Assembly: GCA_964036045.1 (NCBI GenBank) | Contig: OZ038392.1 | Location: 41,082,806-41,146,805, forward strand | Direction: 5' to 3' | DNA: 64,000 nt | Source: Eutreptiella sp. 'Long Island Sound 2002' | Taxonomy: Eukaryota; Euglenozoa; Euglenophyceae; Eutreptiales; Eutreptiaceae | Shown: in pieces, positions 1 to 11,660 of the stretch | Position numbering within the stretch: the stretch's first letter is position 1 | Layout: each line of letters starts with the position of its first letter | Position numbers and translations under genes: made by a program | Notes under the pieces: model-generated | The model's database searches: none | Told to the model about the DNA's origin: nothing | The model's input: the letters and a program-made list of their open reading frames with translations, nothing else

Positions 1-3000
1 GGTTGTTGGAGGCTGAAAACGCTGCAAACTGAGGAACCCACCTTTCTTGGTTCCCATGACTTCCCTCCTCCTGTTTATCAGGATATACCAACCGACCCCA
101 ACCCAACCCATCCTAACCCATGTCCAGTCACTCTCCTCATATCATACGTATTGTTTTTTCTTTTTTCTTTTTTCTTTTTTTCAGTCAATCAACGCGCTGT
201 TCAACACATTTGTTGCTCTTCCAAGGCCATTCATTGTTCGTGTAAGGCTGCAGGGGGCTGTTGGTGATGTGTTGTCAGTTTTGCTTTTTGGAGTTTGTGA
301 TGTTGTCAGATAACGATCTCTAGGTTTTTGTAAGCAGCCTCGTAAGGTAAGCAGTGTTTCTGCCGCTTGGTGGCTCCACTGTCCTGTGATGCAGGAATAC
401 GTTAGTACGGGCACAGCCTCTACTTACCATTTATCACAAAGTAAGGTGTCCCATGGCTTTCCAGAACGGCATGCTCATGCACATGCACAACCAAGCAAGG
501 ATACGCGCACACCAAGATGCAATGATGGTTTACCGGTAAGGGTGTCTGATTGTAGGCCCACTACACAATATGCTATGGTGTCCACACTGCATGGCTGGCA
601 AGGGGACCCGGGGACGCGGGGACGCAATCACTGTTGCACTGGAGGAAAGGCTGTTGCGCACACTTCCACAGATATGTATGCATATATGGCCACAGATACA
701 TAAAGGCTGTTTTGGACAGTGTTTGCGGCATGGTACTCTTGCATATGCATAAAGGCATATGTGCACACACATTTTGGAATGTCCACGTGTCACACAGCAA
801 TCAAACTGGGGGACCTGGTGCAGGGTACACTCAACTCCCCGCCTTAATGTACAACACAAACATCGCCTTTGCAGAACAGAATGTGAGGTGGATCAGGACA
901 GTAACAGCGCCTGCTATATCTGGTCCTGTGGAATGATTATTGCAGGCAGCTTCTCAGAATCATGTCCACTTCGTGTATCAATCAAGTACATCCATTTTTC
1001 GCTCACCCACATGCATGTGTGTGTTCATGCTTGCAACGACATTTACAAGCATGCCGACAACATCAGCCCGCAGTACAGTGGCGAATGACTCGATTTGATA
1101 CCCTGAGGTCTGCAGTGGCACAGAGGACAGCACTCGTCGTGCGCTTTTTTGATCAAGTGCGCAGGCCAGGAACAATTCTGGCCCATTGGATTTGTGATTT
1201 CTTGCACGCTGGTGGATTCTCCTGCGCGTATGAATATATAAGCATCCATCTGCATACATGGAACCATACATGACTGCTGATGCATGCACATGCCATCCGC
1301 ATGCATGCCTCCACGTAGATGTGCATGCAGATGTACATATGTATGCAACATACGTTCAGAGCTTCATGCAAGTTCCAGCTGCGTTGTCTCCATTGGTAAG
1401 GGAATGTCCAATTCATATTGCTGTATTGCCTCTGGTCAACAGTCCTGGGTTAAGGTTTGGTGACACGTCGCTGTATCTCCTTTGCAAGCTCGCATGTTCA
1501 CGGCGAGGCATCAGCAGGTGCAGATTGCCTCATGATGTATTTGATATTTTTCTGAACATAATTCAACATCATTCCAGGTCCAGAGCTCTCTGTGTCCTGA
1601 CAGGGGCATTGGCGTACCTGGTCGCATAGTTGTTCTATTCTCCCCACACCGTACATTCTTTTTTTTTTATTCACTTTGAGACAGTATGCCTAGAAAGCTG
1701 ATGCATGTTCTCTTGCGGTTCTAGCCTCAGATGTAAAGCCGTTTTCGACTGAAAAGTCTATATTCACATAGCATTAACCACAACAAGGCTAGCCGGTCTC
1801 TTGTTGCACATACCTGGAAAGGGTTTCATCAATGCAAGCAAAACGGACCCACCATCTCCCGCCAGATCAGATGGTGATCAGGAGTTGGATCCTACTGAGT
1901 CGGACATGGGAAGCAGCTGGTTCAAACTGTTTTCCAGATGCAACAGGGGTGGATTGTAATGGAGTGACATGGTACAAGGCTGATTCGCATCGAAACTCAG
2001 CACCCCTGCAGGATGCTGTTTGTCTTTGTGCAACAAAAACAGTTCAACAAGGAATCGCCCCCAAATGATAGGGGTATCAGTTGTCCATGCATGCAGTCAT
2101 AACTGGCGAGAATTGTTGTATGATGGTGGTTGTGGCGTTGACGGAACGTCAGCTTGTAAGTTGATTGGACACTCGAAAGGCGCTCAGCAATTCAATGCTA
2201 GTGCCCACGTCCACCCATTCATGTTTACACACTCTCTGATTTTTTGTATGATTTGACCCTGAGTCTGGTGTGTATTACCCTGTGTTTTGCATTGTCTGTG
2301 AGCATTGGTGTACTGTGTGTTTTGCTGTTGATTGTACAAACTGGGGCACCAGGTTGTGAACACTTGGTTGTCGAAGCAATAAATTGTTTCAATCATGCGT
2401 TACACAGTGTGTCAGACAGACCACCCTGGCAGGTGGGTGGGTTGTCCCTCATCAGCAGCAAGAAATTTAAACAGTGCCGATTGCACACTTTCAACCAAGC
2501 ACCCCAACTCTTCTTCGGTGCATCCACAGACCCAAAGATCTCCATTTACAACTAAAATATTATCAGCCATTCTTACTGTAAGTATTTGGGGCTTCTATAT
2601 TTACTATTGATCACCCCCAGATTCTGCTCTGGGAAATCAACACCTTGTTTTCCAATGTGGCAAACGCGCGTCTGTTCCTTCATGAATATTTTTCCCTGTT
2701 CAATGTTGCCATGCTTGCCATTCTATGCCACCCACACATGTACAAGAAAGACGAGAGACAGGTGGGCTGGTGTGCAACGCAATTCACTTCAGTTTGGCAA
2801 TCTTTGCATGTTATCATGCCGTTGACCGCTCTATTATTTTTACTAGAATGCATTCACCTTTTGGTGTGGGGCAGTTTTTCTAGCATGTGAATGATTTATA
2901 TGTCTTTCGCTGTTCAAGTGGAGTTGTGTTATGCTTCAGCAATGCAAAATGTGCCTGCTACGTAAATGTGCGCGCAGTGCAAACATTTGGCTATCTGGCG

Positions 3001-3740
3001 AGGTTAAGCAACTTCTGGCACAAATTTCTCATGTGTTCGCCCATGTCCACTCAAAGATGGTGCACGTCATGTGGATAGCATGCCAATCCTTCCATAGTTG
3101 GCGTTTTTGCAATGTTCTTTTCAACCCTTCCACCCTGAACCCTTCAGTATTTTAAGTGTGCAAGTTGTCTGTACAAAATGGCTGTTGCCATAGATAGTCA
3201 TGTCGGGATATGTCTTTTATCCCCATGGCTAGCCAGCATGCCCGACATGCAGCTCGACAAGCATGTAAGGCTTACGGGAACAAATTGTTGTGGCAAGATG
3301 CACAACAAACAGGGCCACCATGATTCACAGCCATTGTCCACACACTAAGCAGCACACCAAATACCAATATTTGCTGCATGCACATTTCTGCAAAGGGGAA
3401 TGCAGCATGGTCGCAGCCATGTTCATCACATGGGGGGAGCGGCAGAGCGCCGGGCATCTTTTTGGGCCATTTTGATACATAGCCGTAATCCACGCCTTTT
3501 GCCTAGCCCTTTTCCGGTTGGGGATATGGCGAAAGCCCCTTTCCACAATTTTTTTTCCATACTGGATTTTTTTTTAACTTCTTATGCACCCTTTTCATGT
3601 GCTGATTTCGAACAGCGCACATTGATTTTTGGGCAAAGGAACATCCTAGCCACACCAATCAAGAAATACAAGTGCCCACAGTACTGCGGTGCATCATCAC
3701 TCTCTGAAAGGGCCATCACTTACCAAAGGATATAGCGCAT
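1..3740. other. Intergenic DNA, no supported gene
   Basis: Only short overlapping frames in many phases are present, none with recognisable protein character. A T-rich stretch lies near 155-182 and a T8 run near 1661. From about 1000 to 1370 the DNA is rich in ATGCATGC-type alternating purine-pyrimidine motifs. I see no RNA gene or mobile-element terminus here. Confidence 0.5.
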
Positions 3741-3890
3741 TTGGGGGGAGGAACTGTGGTGCATACATCCTTTTATGGAGAGGTTTCACGGCTGCGTACT
3801 CGGAGACAAGAGGACCCGGAGAACCAAGCTCGGAAGAGGAGTTCGTTGACTCCACTACTGGCGACCAAAGGGCAACACACCATTGTTGGG

Positions 3891-4601
3891 ATGTTTAAAC
3901 CAACCGCTATTTCCAGTTCTAGCTCAAGTTCTAGTTCAAGTTCTAATTCTAGTCCTAATCATGTAGTGTGCACTAGCGAATTGAAGTTCGGGCAAGGGAA
4001 TTATGTCACCATAAGTTGCAGTGTACTATTCGTGCTGTATACCCTGTCTGTGTTTGGTCTATTGCTTTTGTATGTGGTATTTTTGAACCTCGGAGTGTGT
4101 CTTTTAATGGCAGGCCAGTTAGGCCAAAGCACTCCCATGGGGACCGGTGGGGAAAACGGTACACAACCCGCACGTGTCGAACGGTTGCCACTATCAAGGG
4201 TGGTCCTGTTCAGGGCGTCACACCATATGCTGTGGATCTAGATGGTTCGTTTGGACATCATGATTTCTGTTGTAGACCACCTGGTCAAACGGTGCAGGGA
4301 AGCGGGAAAGGCCGAAAAGCTGGTGAAGGCCCTGCAGGCATTGTGCCCGGGGTGCCCTGTCGATCAAATATGGCTACTTGTGGCCTCATTCGAAGTGTTT
4401 TCAGACTTAGTCTTGGATGTGACGACACATGAGTTTTACCAAGGAGCGCTGGGAATGGCGGTACCGGAGTGGATGAAACAAAATGTGGTGTGTCCGCGGG
4501 TACCAAGAGAAGATCTCAAGCAGGAGCAATGGGGGAGTGTTAGCGCGCCGGGCGTGCGCCGGGCATCGTTTTTGACCCGTGCCCCGCCGGTGACCTTTTA
4601 G
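3891..4601 (+). pseudogene. Unidentified ORF interrupted by one in-frame TAG
   Basis: The frame opens before 3741; the first ATG is at 3891. It runs to a TAG at 4239-4241, which is followed directly by an ATG at 4242, and the same frame continues to a stop ending at 4601. The first half has a serine-rich tract caused by a TTCTAG/CTCAAG microsatellite and a hydrophobic stretch that could be a membrane segment. The second half is more protein-like, with an amphipathic part rich in Lys, Ala and Leu around 4300-4480. I do not recognise a family. It could be a decayed element gag or chance open sequence. Confidence 0.25.
3911..3957. repeat. TTCTAG/CTCAAG microsatellite
   Basis: An imperfect 6- to 12-bp repeat alternating TTCTAG and CTCAAG, which translates as poly-serine in the overlapping frame. 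Confidence 0.7.
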
Positions 4602-4820
4602 GGGGTGCACTAAGCGCAGTGCGCGCGCAGTGCAAATATTTGGACCTCTAGCCGTCCTAGAACCCCATACTTTTTGATACTATGGGCATTATTGTTGTTT
4701 GACAACGGGTATTTTGATGCTTCTTTCACATTCGGGATATGGTATATTTGGATTCTTGCCCAGTTTCACCAATTTTCTTCTATTTTTTTCTCGCTTCCAC
4801 CACATCCACTCCTTACTAGG

Positions 4821-4920
4821 TTGATTTCTCCCCACCATGGGCACCCCAAGAAAGCAAGGGTAATGTAGCGATATTGATTTCTCCCCACCTTGGGGACCCG
4901 ACAAGGCAGGGGTGATGTAG
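4821..4920. repeat. Direct repeat, 2 x ~53 bp
   Basis: Two diverged copies begin TTGATTTCTCCCCACC at 4821 and 4874 and end in GTAATGTAG or GTGATGTAG. They flank no obvious gene. Confidence 0.75.
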
Positions 4921-5679
4921 AGAATACTGAGTCTGCGCTTCGTTCTTGTGACGTGAGGCAGAAACGCCGTCCATACTGCTTGCGGCTTGGGGACTCATTA
5001 TCACAGCGAAATCTATGGGAAAGGTAAAGGCAAAGTACCATTTGTGAAGTACAATACAAATGACATTTGGAGTTGTTCAATTCACAGCTATTGTCCAATT
5101 ATGCAACGTGCTTTGTAGGGAAGGTGTGCAGTCCATCATGGTCTATTTGGGGGCCTCTCTCCATCAGAGGGTAAATCTCGGGCTGAAGTCGGGATAGTTA
5201 ATAGAAAGGTAGCGTGCCGGGCGTGCGCCGAACAACCCGGTGTGCAGGGAGCGAGGACCCTCTCCACGCGGCGTGTGTCCTGAACCAATATGCGTGGAAT
5301 GAGGTTTGCCCCCACGCTTTGCAGCCCCTAAGCTGGGTCTCGATGAGACTTTGGAGCTGCTCACAAGGGTCTTGGGTGCAGGCGAAGAAGACCCAGACCT
5401 GAGTGCCCTCTCAACGGCACTGAAAACAAAATAGGGGTCTTTTGATCTTCAAAAGCCCCCCCCTACCATGTCCCCTGGTGTGGAACTGCTGACCAGGGAC
5501 GTGAAGAGCTGCAGAGGCATCCGCAGCTCCCCCATGGACACGTGTCCTAGCCCTTTCCACCCCCGTGTGAGGACTGTACTGTGCCTGTCTGTATTGTAGG
5601 TTACACCTCCGAGGCTGAGATGAAGGGCCATGGCTTGGTTGCACTGGCGCCATTGGCCATCACACACCCCTCAACAAGG
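4921..5679. other. Intergenic DNA, no supported gene
   Basis: Only short overlapping ORFs on both strands. Nothing recognisable. Confidence 0.4.
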
Positions 5680-5755
5680 ATCCCCGGCGAACTCAACCGG
5701 GCTAAGCGTAGGTCTCGCAACCGAAAGGTCGTGGGTTCAATCCCTGGAGCGGGCA
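5680..5755 (+). other. tRNA-like sequence, possible SINE head
   Basis: The stretch contains an A-box-like part (CTCAACCGG...TAAGCG) and a clear B-box-like part (GGTCGTGGGTTCAATCCC) with spacing close to that of a tRNA gene. The anticodon and acceptor stems do not pair convincingly, so I do not call a functional tRNA. A tRNA-derived SINE head or tRNA pseudogene is the simplest reading. It lies about 600 bp upstream of the ORF1-like pseudogene. Confidence 0.35.
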
Positions 5756-6170
5756 TGTCTGGAGGCGGGCGGCGGCCGCCATGCATCAAGGGCATCCTTT
5801 CTGGGGAAATTGCCAAATGAGTAGGCTGTGGAGGCCGCCTCGCTGCCGCGAGCACCACCAGTTGTGGAAGGCCCAATACACACACAACATACGGGGCAAC
5901 ATGGCGATGATGGGCTCGTCGAACTAATGCCGTGGAGCTGGCCCGGCGGAAGCCACGGAGCCACCACCCCACTTCCAGGGTGGTCCTGGGGCAGCGAGCC
6001 AGGTTCTAGCCCAAGTGCATAACGCACTGGTCGAGGGCAACACAGGGACGCAAACAACCCTGGCCTGCACCGCGGGCCTGCTATGATGGGGTAGCGACCC
6101 GACCCGAGGACGCCAGTGTGGCCATACGGGTCCAACCGGGAAGACCTGGTAAAAATGGTACAACCCCTGT

Positions 6171-6205
<35 letters not shown>
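6171..6205. repeat. (AC)n microsatellite
   Basis: Uninterrupted CA dinucleotides, about 17 units. Confidence 0.95.
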
Positions 6206-6209
<4 letters not shown>

Positions 6210-6362
6210 TTTTGTTTGGTGCCTGCCAGCTGGTGACACTGCATACCCAACCGAAAGCCAAACAGGCGCGATCCTCGGTGACTCTGTCATCACACGGGCT
6301 GCTTCTGCCTCCCCCTGGGCTGGTGAAAACCCTGCTTGGCACGACCCCACGGGTCATACAAA

Positions 6363-8097
6363 ATGTCGGGACTTACCCATGAAATTTTGGAAGCGCTACG
6401 TAAACCAGAGCTCCTGGAAGCTCTGGCCGCAGCCATCGCACCACTTCTCAGTGGGAAGAAGGATCTACCGCCCCCGGCGAAAACGACTACTGCACGGGAA
6501 GAGGAACTCCTTGGCGTCATCCGGGAGCTACGTGGCACGCTCCGCGAGTTGCGCGCAGCACTACAAGCGGCAGGGGGTAAATCGGTGCCCCCAAAGGAGC
6601 AGACCGTGGTGGACGAGCAACAGTCCCCCTATCGCGCGGCCCTCACTCGGAGGATGAAAACACAGAGCCGTCTTGTCGTACAGGATCTCCCAGACCTGGG
6701 AGAACCACTGCAGCCAACAGCCACTGCGGTGCATGAAATTGAGGGCAAACACGGCTTCACTGCGGTCCAAGGACGCCGCATTTACCAGGGAGAGCACAAG
6801 ACCGCACTCAAGTTTTTGCAACAGATAGGTGCAAACAAGCCTGTCCATGATTGGAAGGTCATAGAGGCCACCGCAAAGGCCTTCGAACACGTTTTGCTTG
6901 TGGGGCAACCGCTGGCGGAAGCGCACGCAATAGCAGCACAGGCCTTAACAAAATGTGACAGCATCCAGAGCGTCAGCGCACACGTGCTAGCGACAAACTG
7001 CAGACGGGGAGTGGTCAATGTGCCAGGCATACTGGCAGCGCTTGGCAGTTCACGAGAATGCTTGCATGTCAAGGATTTCGTACTCAGCATCAAGGTCGTT
7101 ACCAAACGCATTTCTTGGGAAGTCAAGAGAGACCCGGATGTGACTGTGATCCCACCTGAGCACTCCATCCTGCTTTGCTGGGAGCGACCCAAAGACGGCG
7201 TCGAAGGACAGGACACGGAGCCAGAAGTGCTACCTCAGGACAAGGCTGCCATTCGGATAGTGTGCTGCCTAGACCCTACCGCACTGCGCGCGGGACAGGA
7301 CAGCACCAAAGTCAAGGCATCCCGCTGGGCTGAAAACACGTGCTAGGAGCTGACGGCCCCCCTACTCCAGCCGGCACTCACCAGTCCCCCACCCATGCAA
7401 GTGGGCAAGAGGGGCAGCAAGTATGAAGTCACGGTGGTGCTACCAGCGCCCATGGCTAAGCAGGTGCTCTGCAGCAGTGGCAAAATCGTCGGCCTGGAAT
7501 ACAGGTTGTTCATGAGCAAAACCATCGATGTCGATGACCTGAAGGCCAACATGGTCTGGGTCAAGCTCCCTCCATCCAACAAGCGCTCCATTTCGGAGCA
7601 GTGGCGTAGATTAAGCAAGCAGCCTTGGTTCGCAGGCCTCATGGCAGGGGACAAGGACGGCAGACTCGGGGTACGAGTATGGGGGGGGGCTGTCTTGCCC
7701 GAAACCAGGGAGGAAATCGCAGGACTGTTGGGCATACAACTCACCCCCCCCCGTGACACGAGTAAGAGTGAGAGGCTATGGTATTTCTATGGGCCTTGTC
7801 TCGGGGTCACAGTCTGCGGCCCAAAGGGAGGCTGACCGCGTTTTCGGCGCTAACACTGTCAAAGTGCAACGATGTCAACACCTGAAGCACAGTGGGCTGA
7901 TCAACCCTGTGTTTGATATGGATCTTACGGGAGTCCCCCCAGACTGGGAGGGCTGCACTGCACCGGCGAAGGATTCGCGGATGCCTGTCCGTAGGTGGCA
8001 CCTATGTTTGCGTAAATCCACTGGCCCCTCATACACCCCGATGGGCCACCAAGGTTGGTCTCAACAGAATCCACAAACTGCGCCCGTACACACATAG
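6363..8097 (+). pseudogene. Retroelement ORF1/Gag-like protein, broken
   Basis: The ATG at 6363 has an A at -3. The frame runs to a TAG at 7344-7346, continues open in the same frame to 7835, and then appears to resume one frame over (about 7753-8097), so at least one nonsense change and one frameshift are present. The N-terminal ~70 residues are acidic and helical, followed by a Leu/Arg/Glu heptad-like stretch (EEELLGVIRELRGTLREL), a likely coiled coil. The middle is globular with no family I can name. Length, coiled coil and the Cys/His-rich segment downstream fit ORF1 or Gag of a LINE or another retroelement. No reverse transcriptase follows before the (AC)n tract and palindromes, so the element would be truncated. 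Confidence 0.45.
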
Positions 8098-8365
8098 GCC
8101 ACGCAGAACAGCGCAGGAAGTGGAGGAGCATCGACTACAGCGTGCACTCCAGGGGAATCTGCAGTTGGGGCTGGCTCCGTCCTCGGAGCAGACCAATTTT
8201 GCCAAAGGGGGGGGGGGGGGCTGCTCCTCCTTTGCAGCTGATTTCTTCCCTGTGATAGGGGATGGGAAGCTCCCACAGCGCCCCTACACCGGGACACGCA
8301 GGCGCGCAAACACACACAGGGCGCCACCACCGGCGCCGCCGGCTGATCCGTCAAAGTGTGCCTAG

Positions 8366-8821
8366 CACTCTGCTGACGCATGCACGACCTGCAAGAGACT
8401 TCGGCGCACAGCTGAAGCATGCTGTGCGCTGGGACATCTCGCTGATGACCACATAGCACGCAGACCGCAACTGCAACTGTGCCCACTGCATGGCCTGCCA
8501 CCGTGCCCGAGGTGCACACTCAAGCAAAGGGGAGTGCGCCACTGCTGTCAGCGGGGACACCATAAAGTGTGCACCCCAGTGCCTGCGCGCCGGAAGCGCC
8601 CACTTGCTGCACATGCACAACTGCCCCACAAACGACCACGCCTGCAAGGGCCTGCACGTATCTCTACGGGTCTGCTGAGGTCCCCACACCAGCCCCCCAC
8701 CCCTCCAGCCCCCAAACGCAGGAGGCCGAAAACACCCCCCCCCCTCCGTCTTCACCAGCCCCAGTTCCACGGGGGCTGGAGGAGACCGTGGCCGAGGATG
8801 TCGCCCGCCCGCTTTTCGTGA
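8366..8821 (+). pseudogene. Cys/His-rich zinc-knuckle-like segment
   Basis: An open stretch with three Cys/His clusters: CTTC ... CCALGH near the start, CPLHGLPPCPRC in the middle, and CCQRGHHKVC near 8540. These resemble degenerate zinc knuckles of retroelement ORF1/Gag proteins. A basic, proline-rich tail (PARRKRP, PKRRRPK) follows. It lies downstream of the ORF1-like pseudogene in a different frame, so it is probably the C-terminal part of the same decayed protein. A G11 tract at 8209-8220 lies between them. Confidence 0.4.
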
Positions 8822-8986
8822 CGAGGCACGGGAGAGCGAACACTCTGGATACCTAGCCAGCAAAATACAGAGGTTCTGATTCCGCAGAAGGGAGGGAAAC
8901 AACGTCACAAAGAGGCCTCAGCAGACCTGAGCCAAATGAGGCGTCCAGCCCAACGCTGCACAAGGATCCACCTCTAAAAGTACAGA

Positions 8987-9108
<122 letters not shown>

Positions 9109-9429
9109 TTTGACATAGGCATGGGCACTGTGGGGCTGCCCTCCCTTCAAGCGTTGGTTGGGGGGAGGGGGGGGGGGCGTCTTTGCTTTTGTCACACATT
9201 TTTCAGGCAGGGCTTGAGAACTACCTTGGGGGGGGGGGTTGAACTCCGGGGTCTGGGAGGGTGTTCTTTTCTTTGTTTCACATGTGGTTTTTTTATTGGA
9301 TTTTAATGATGTTTGACTGACGAAATGCAATTTCACGTTGCAAGTATGCCATGCTATGCTATGCAGTGTCGTGGTGTGTTGTGGTCTCGTAAGGTGTAAA
9401 GTGGTGTCATGTGGTGTGGTGTGCTGTGG

Positions 9430-10405
9430 TGTGTTGCGGTTTGTTGTAGCGCGTGATCTGCTGTGGTTTGTTGTACTGTGAGGGGGGGTAATGTGTTGTG
9501 GTCACATGACGTGCGTTGTGGTGTGCTGTGTTGTCATGTGGTGCGGTCGGGTGTCATGTGGTGTGGTCTGGTGTCATATGGTGTGGTGTGGTGTGGTGGG
9601 GTATCGTGCGATAGGGTTGCCTGTCTAGTTGGTTGAATGGTGTGTTGGTTGCTTGGCAGGTTTCGTTGTTTGGCAGCTTGGGTTATTTGTTGGGTGTTTG
9701 GCTGGTTGGGGCACGCTGTGTGGTGTTTGCACCCTGTGGTGTGTGGTGCCGTATGCCGCTATATGCTCTGTGATATCATGTCTCTGGGTACACATGTATT
9801 TAATGCCATTCCACGGGAGGGGGGGGGGTGGATAAGCATTTAATATTTTTGTTGTAGCGGCGTTCTCGGGAACTGTTCTAGCGGCGTTCTAGCGGCCGCT
9901 AGAACGTTGCTAGAGTGTCGCTAGAACAGTTCCCGAGAAGGCCGCTAGAACAAAAATAGTAAATGCTTACCACCCCCCCCCCCTCCCTTGGAATGGTAGC
10001 AAAAACCTGTGTACCCAGAGACATGACATCACATAGCATATAGTAGCATACCATAGCACACACCACAGGGTGCAGACACCACACAACATGCCCCAAAGGC
10101 TAAACACCCATCAAATCACCCAAGCTGCCAAACAACTCAATGTAGCAACAAGCCAAAGCAAACAAACAACCAACGCACTATTCAACCAACGAGGCAGCCA
10201 ACCCTATTGCACGATACCCCACCACACCCCACCACATGACGGGGACATTCAGTCTATCAGTACCGACCATTGACCCCCCACCACATGACACCCGACCACA
10301 CCACATGACAAGACCGCACACCACAGCGCACATCATGTGACTACAACACACCACGCCACTGCACAGTGCGACACACCATAGCAGATCACACACCACAACA
10401 TACCA
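9430..10405. repeat. Giant imperfect palindrome 1
   Basis: The left arm (about 9430-9895, GT-rich) is mirrored by the right arm (about 9896-10405, AC-rich). Matching landmarks in both arms include GGGGTATCGTGCGATAGGG/CCCTATTGCACGATACCCC, the GGCAGCTTGGGTTATTTG region, the TGTACCCAGAGACATGACATCACA region and the G-run next to AAGCATTTA. The exact centre is the 20-bp palindrome 9886-9905 (GTTCTAGCGGCCGCTAGAAC). Arms differ by scattered substitutions and small indels. It would extrude as a hairpin with arms of nearly 0.5 kb. Confidence 0.85.
9850..9955. repeat. Tip of palindrome 1, TTCTAGCGGC repeats
   Basis: The apex consists of repeated GTTCTAGCGGC-type units in the left arm and their complements in the right arm, with an internal TCTCGGGAACTG/CAGTTCCCGAGA pair. 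It is flanked by TATTTTTGTT and AACAAAAATA. Confidence 0.8.
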
Positions 10406-10410
10406 CAATA

Positions 10411-11290
10411 CAGTGTCATGTGGTGTGGTGTGGTGTGGTGGGGTATCGTGCGATAGGGTTGCCTTTCTAGTTGGTTGAATGGTGTGTTGGTTGCTTGGCA
10501 GGTTGGGTTGTTTGGCAGCTTGGGTTATTTGTTGGGTGTTTGGCTGGTTGGGGCACGCTGTGTGGTGTCTGCACCCTGTGGTATGTGGTGCCGTATCCCG
10601 CTGTATGCTCTATGATGTCATGTTAGTGGGTACACATGTATTTACTGCCATTCCAAGGGAGGGAGCCGGGGCTGGTAAGCATTTAATATTTTTGTTCTAG
10701 CGGCGTTCTAGGCTGCTGTTCTAGCGGTGTTCTAGCGACGTTCTAGCGCCGCCGCTAGAACGTCGCTAGAACAATCTCCTAGAACGGCGCCAGAACAAAA
10801 ATATTAGATGCTTACCAGCCCCCCCTCCCTCCCGCGGAATGGCAATAGATACATGTGTACCCACAGACATGACATCACAGAGCATACAACAACATACGGC
10901 ACCACACACCACAGGGTGCAAACACCACACTGCATGCCCCAACCGGCTAAACACCCAACAAATAACCCAAACTGCAAAACAACCCAACCTGCCGAGCAAC
11001 CAACACACCATTCAACCAACCACACCAACAACACCACATGAAAACACAACGCACCACAGCGCACGTCATGTGACCACAACACACTACCCCCCCACACAGT
11101 ATAACACACCACAGCCAATCACACACTACAACGGACCGCAGCATGGCACAGCACCCCACAACACACCACACCACATGACACGAGGCCACCACACTCGACA
11201 CCAGACCACACCACGTGACACTGCAACACACCGCAACGCACCTCATGTCACCACCACACAACACACCAGGCCACTACACAGCACATCACA
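10411..11290. repeat. Giant imperfect palindrome 2, tandem copy
   Basis: A second copy of the palindromic unit directly follows the first. Its left arm (10411-10750) matches 9560-9890 and its right arm (10753-11290) matches 9900-10400 with an extra AC-rich extension. The centre lies near 10750 (ACGTTCTAGCG...CGCTAGAACGT). The left arm is shorter than the right, as if truncated at the junction with palindrome 1. The right end abuts the TIR transposon at 11295. Confidence 0.8.
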
Positions 11291-11490
11291 CCCTATGTAC
11301 CTGCGGCTCACTTGGAAATGTGAAGTTGGGGCTCAGTTGGGGCTAAAATGCCTCATTGGGGGCTAAGTGGTGTTTTTCGAGGGGTTTCATGTGAAAAGTT
11401 GTGGCTTTCGGGGGTGGGTTGGGGTTTTGGAATGTCCCCAAAGGGATACCAAACTCTAGTGCAAGAGGATTTGACCGGGGGTTTTTTTTT

Positions 11491-11660
11491 ACGACGGCTC
11501 AGTTGACTGAGCACCCCGACTGAGCCGTCATTGAGCCGTCACTGAGCCGGCTCACTTAGCTCTCACTTAGCTCTCATTGAGCGCTCACTGAGCGCGGCAA
11601 TTGACTCACTCAGCGCTCACTGAGCGCTCAGTGAGAGGTAATTGGGGGCTCACTCAGGGC
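11491..11660. repeat. Inner TIR block, left
   Basis: Tightly packed copies of GAGCCGTC, GAGCGCTCA and CACTTAGCTCT in alternating orientation, many of them self-complementary (TGAGCGCTCA). Pairs with 15250-15396. Confidence 0.75.

Noticed and set aside
9629-11118. Trp/Cys/Val-rich ORFs in the GT/AC palindrome arms
   Set aside because: They recur in mirrored form only because the arms are inverted copies of low-complexity DNA; no coding signal.
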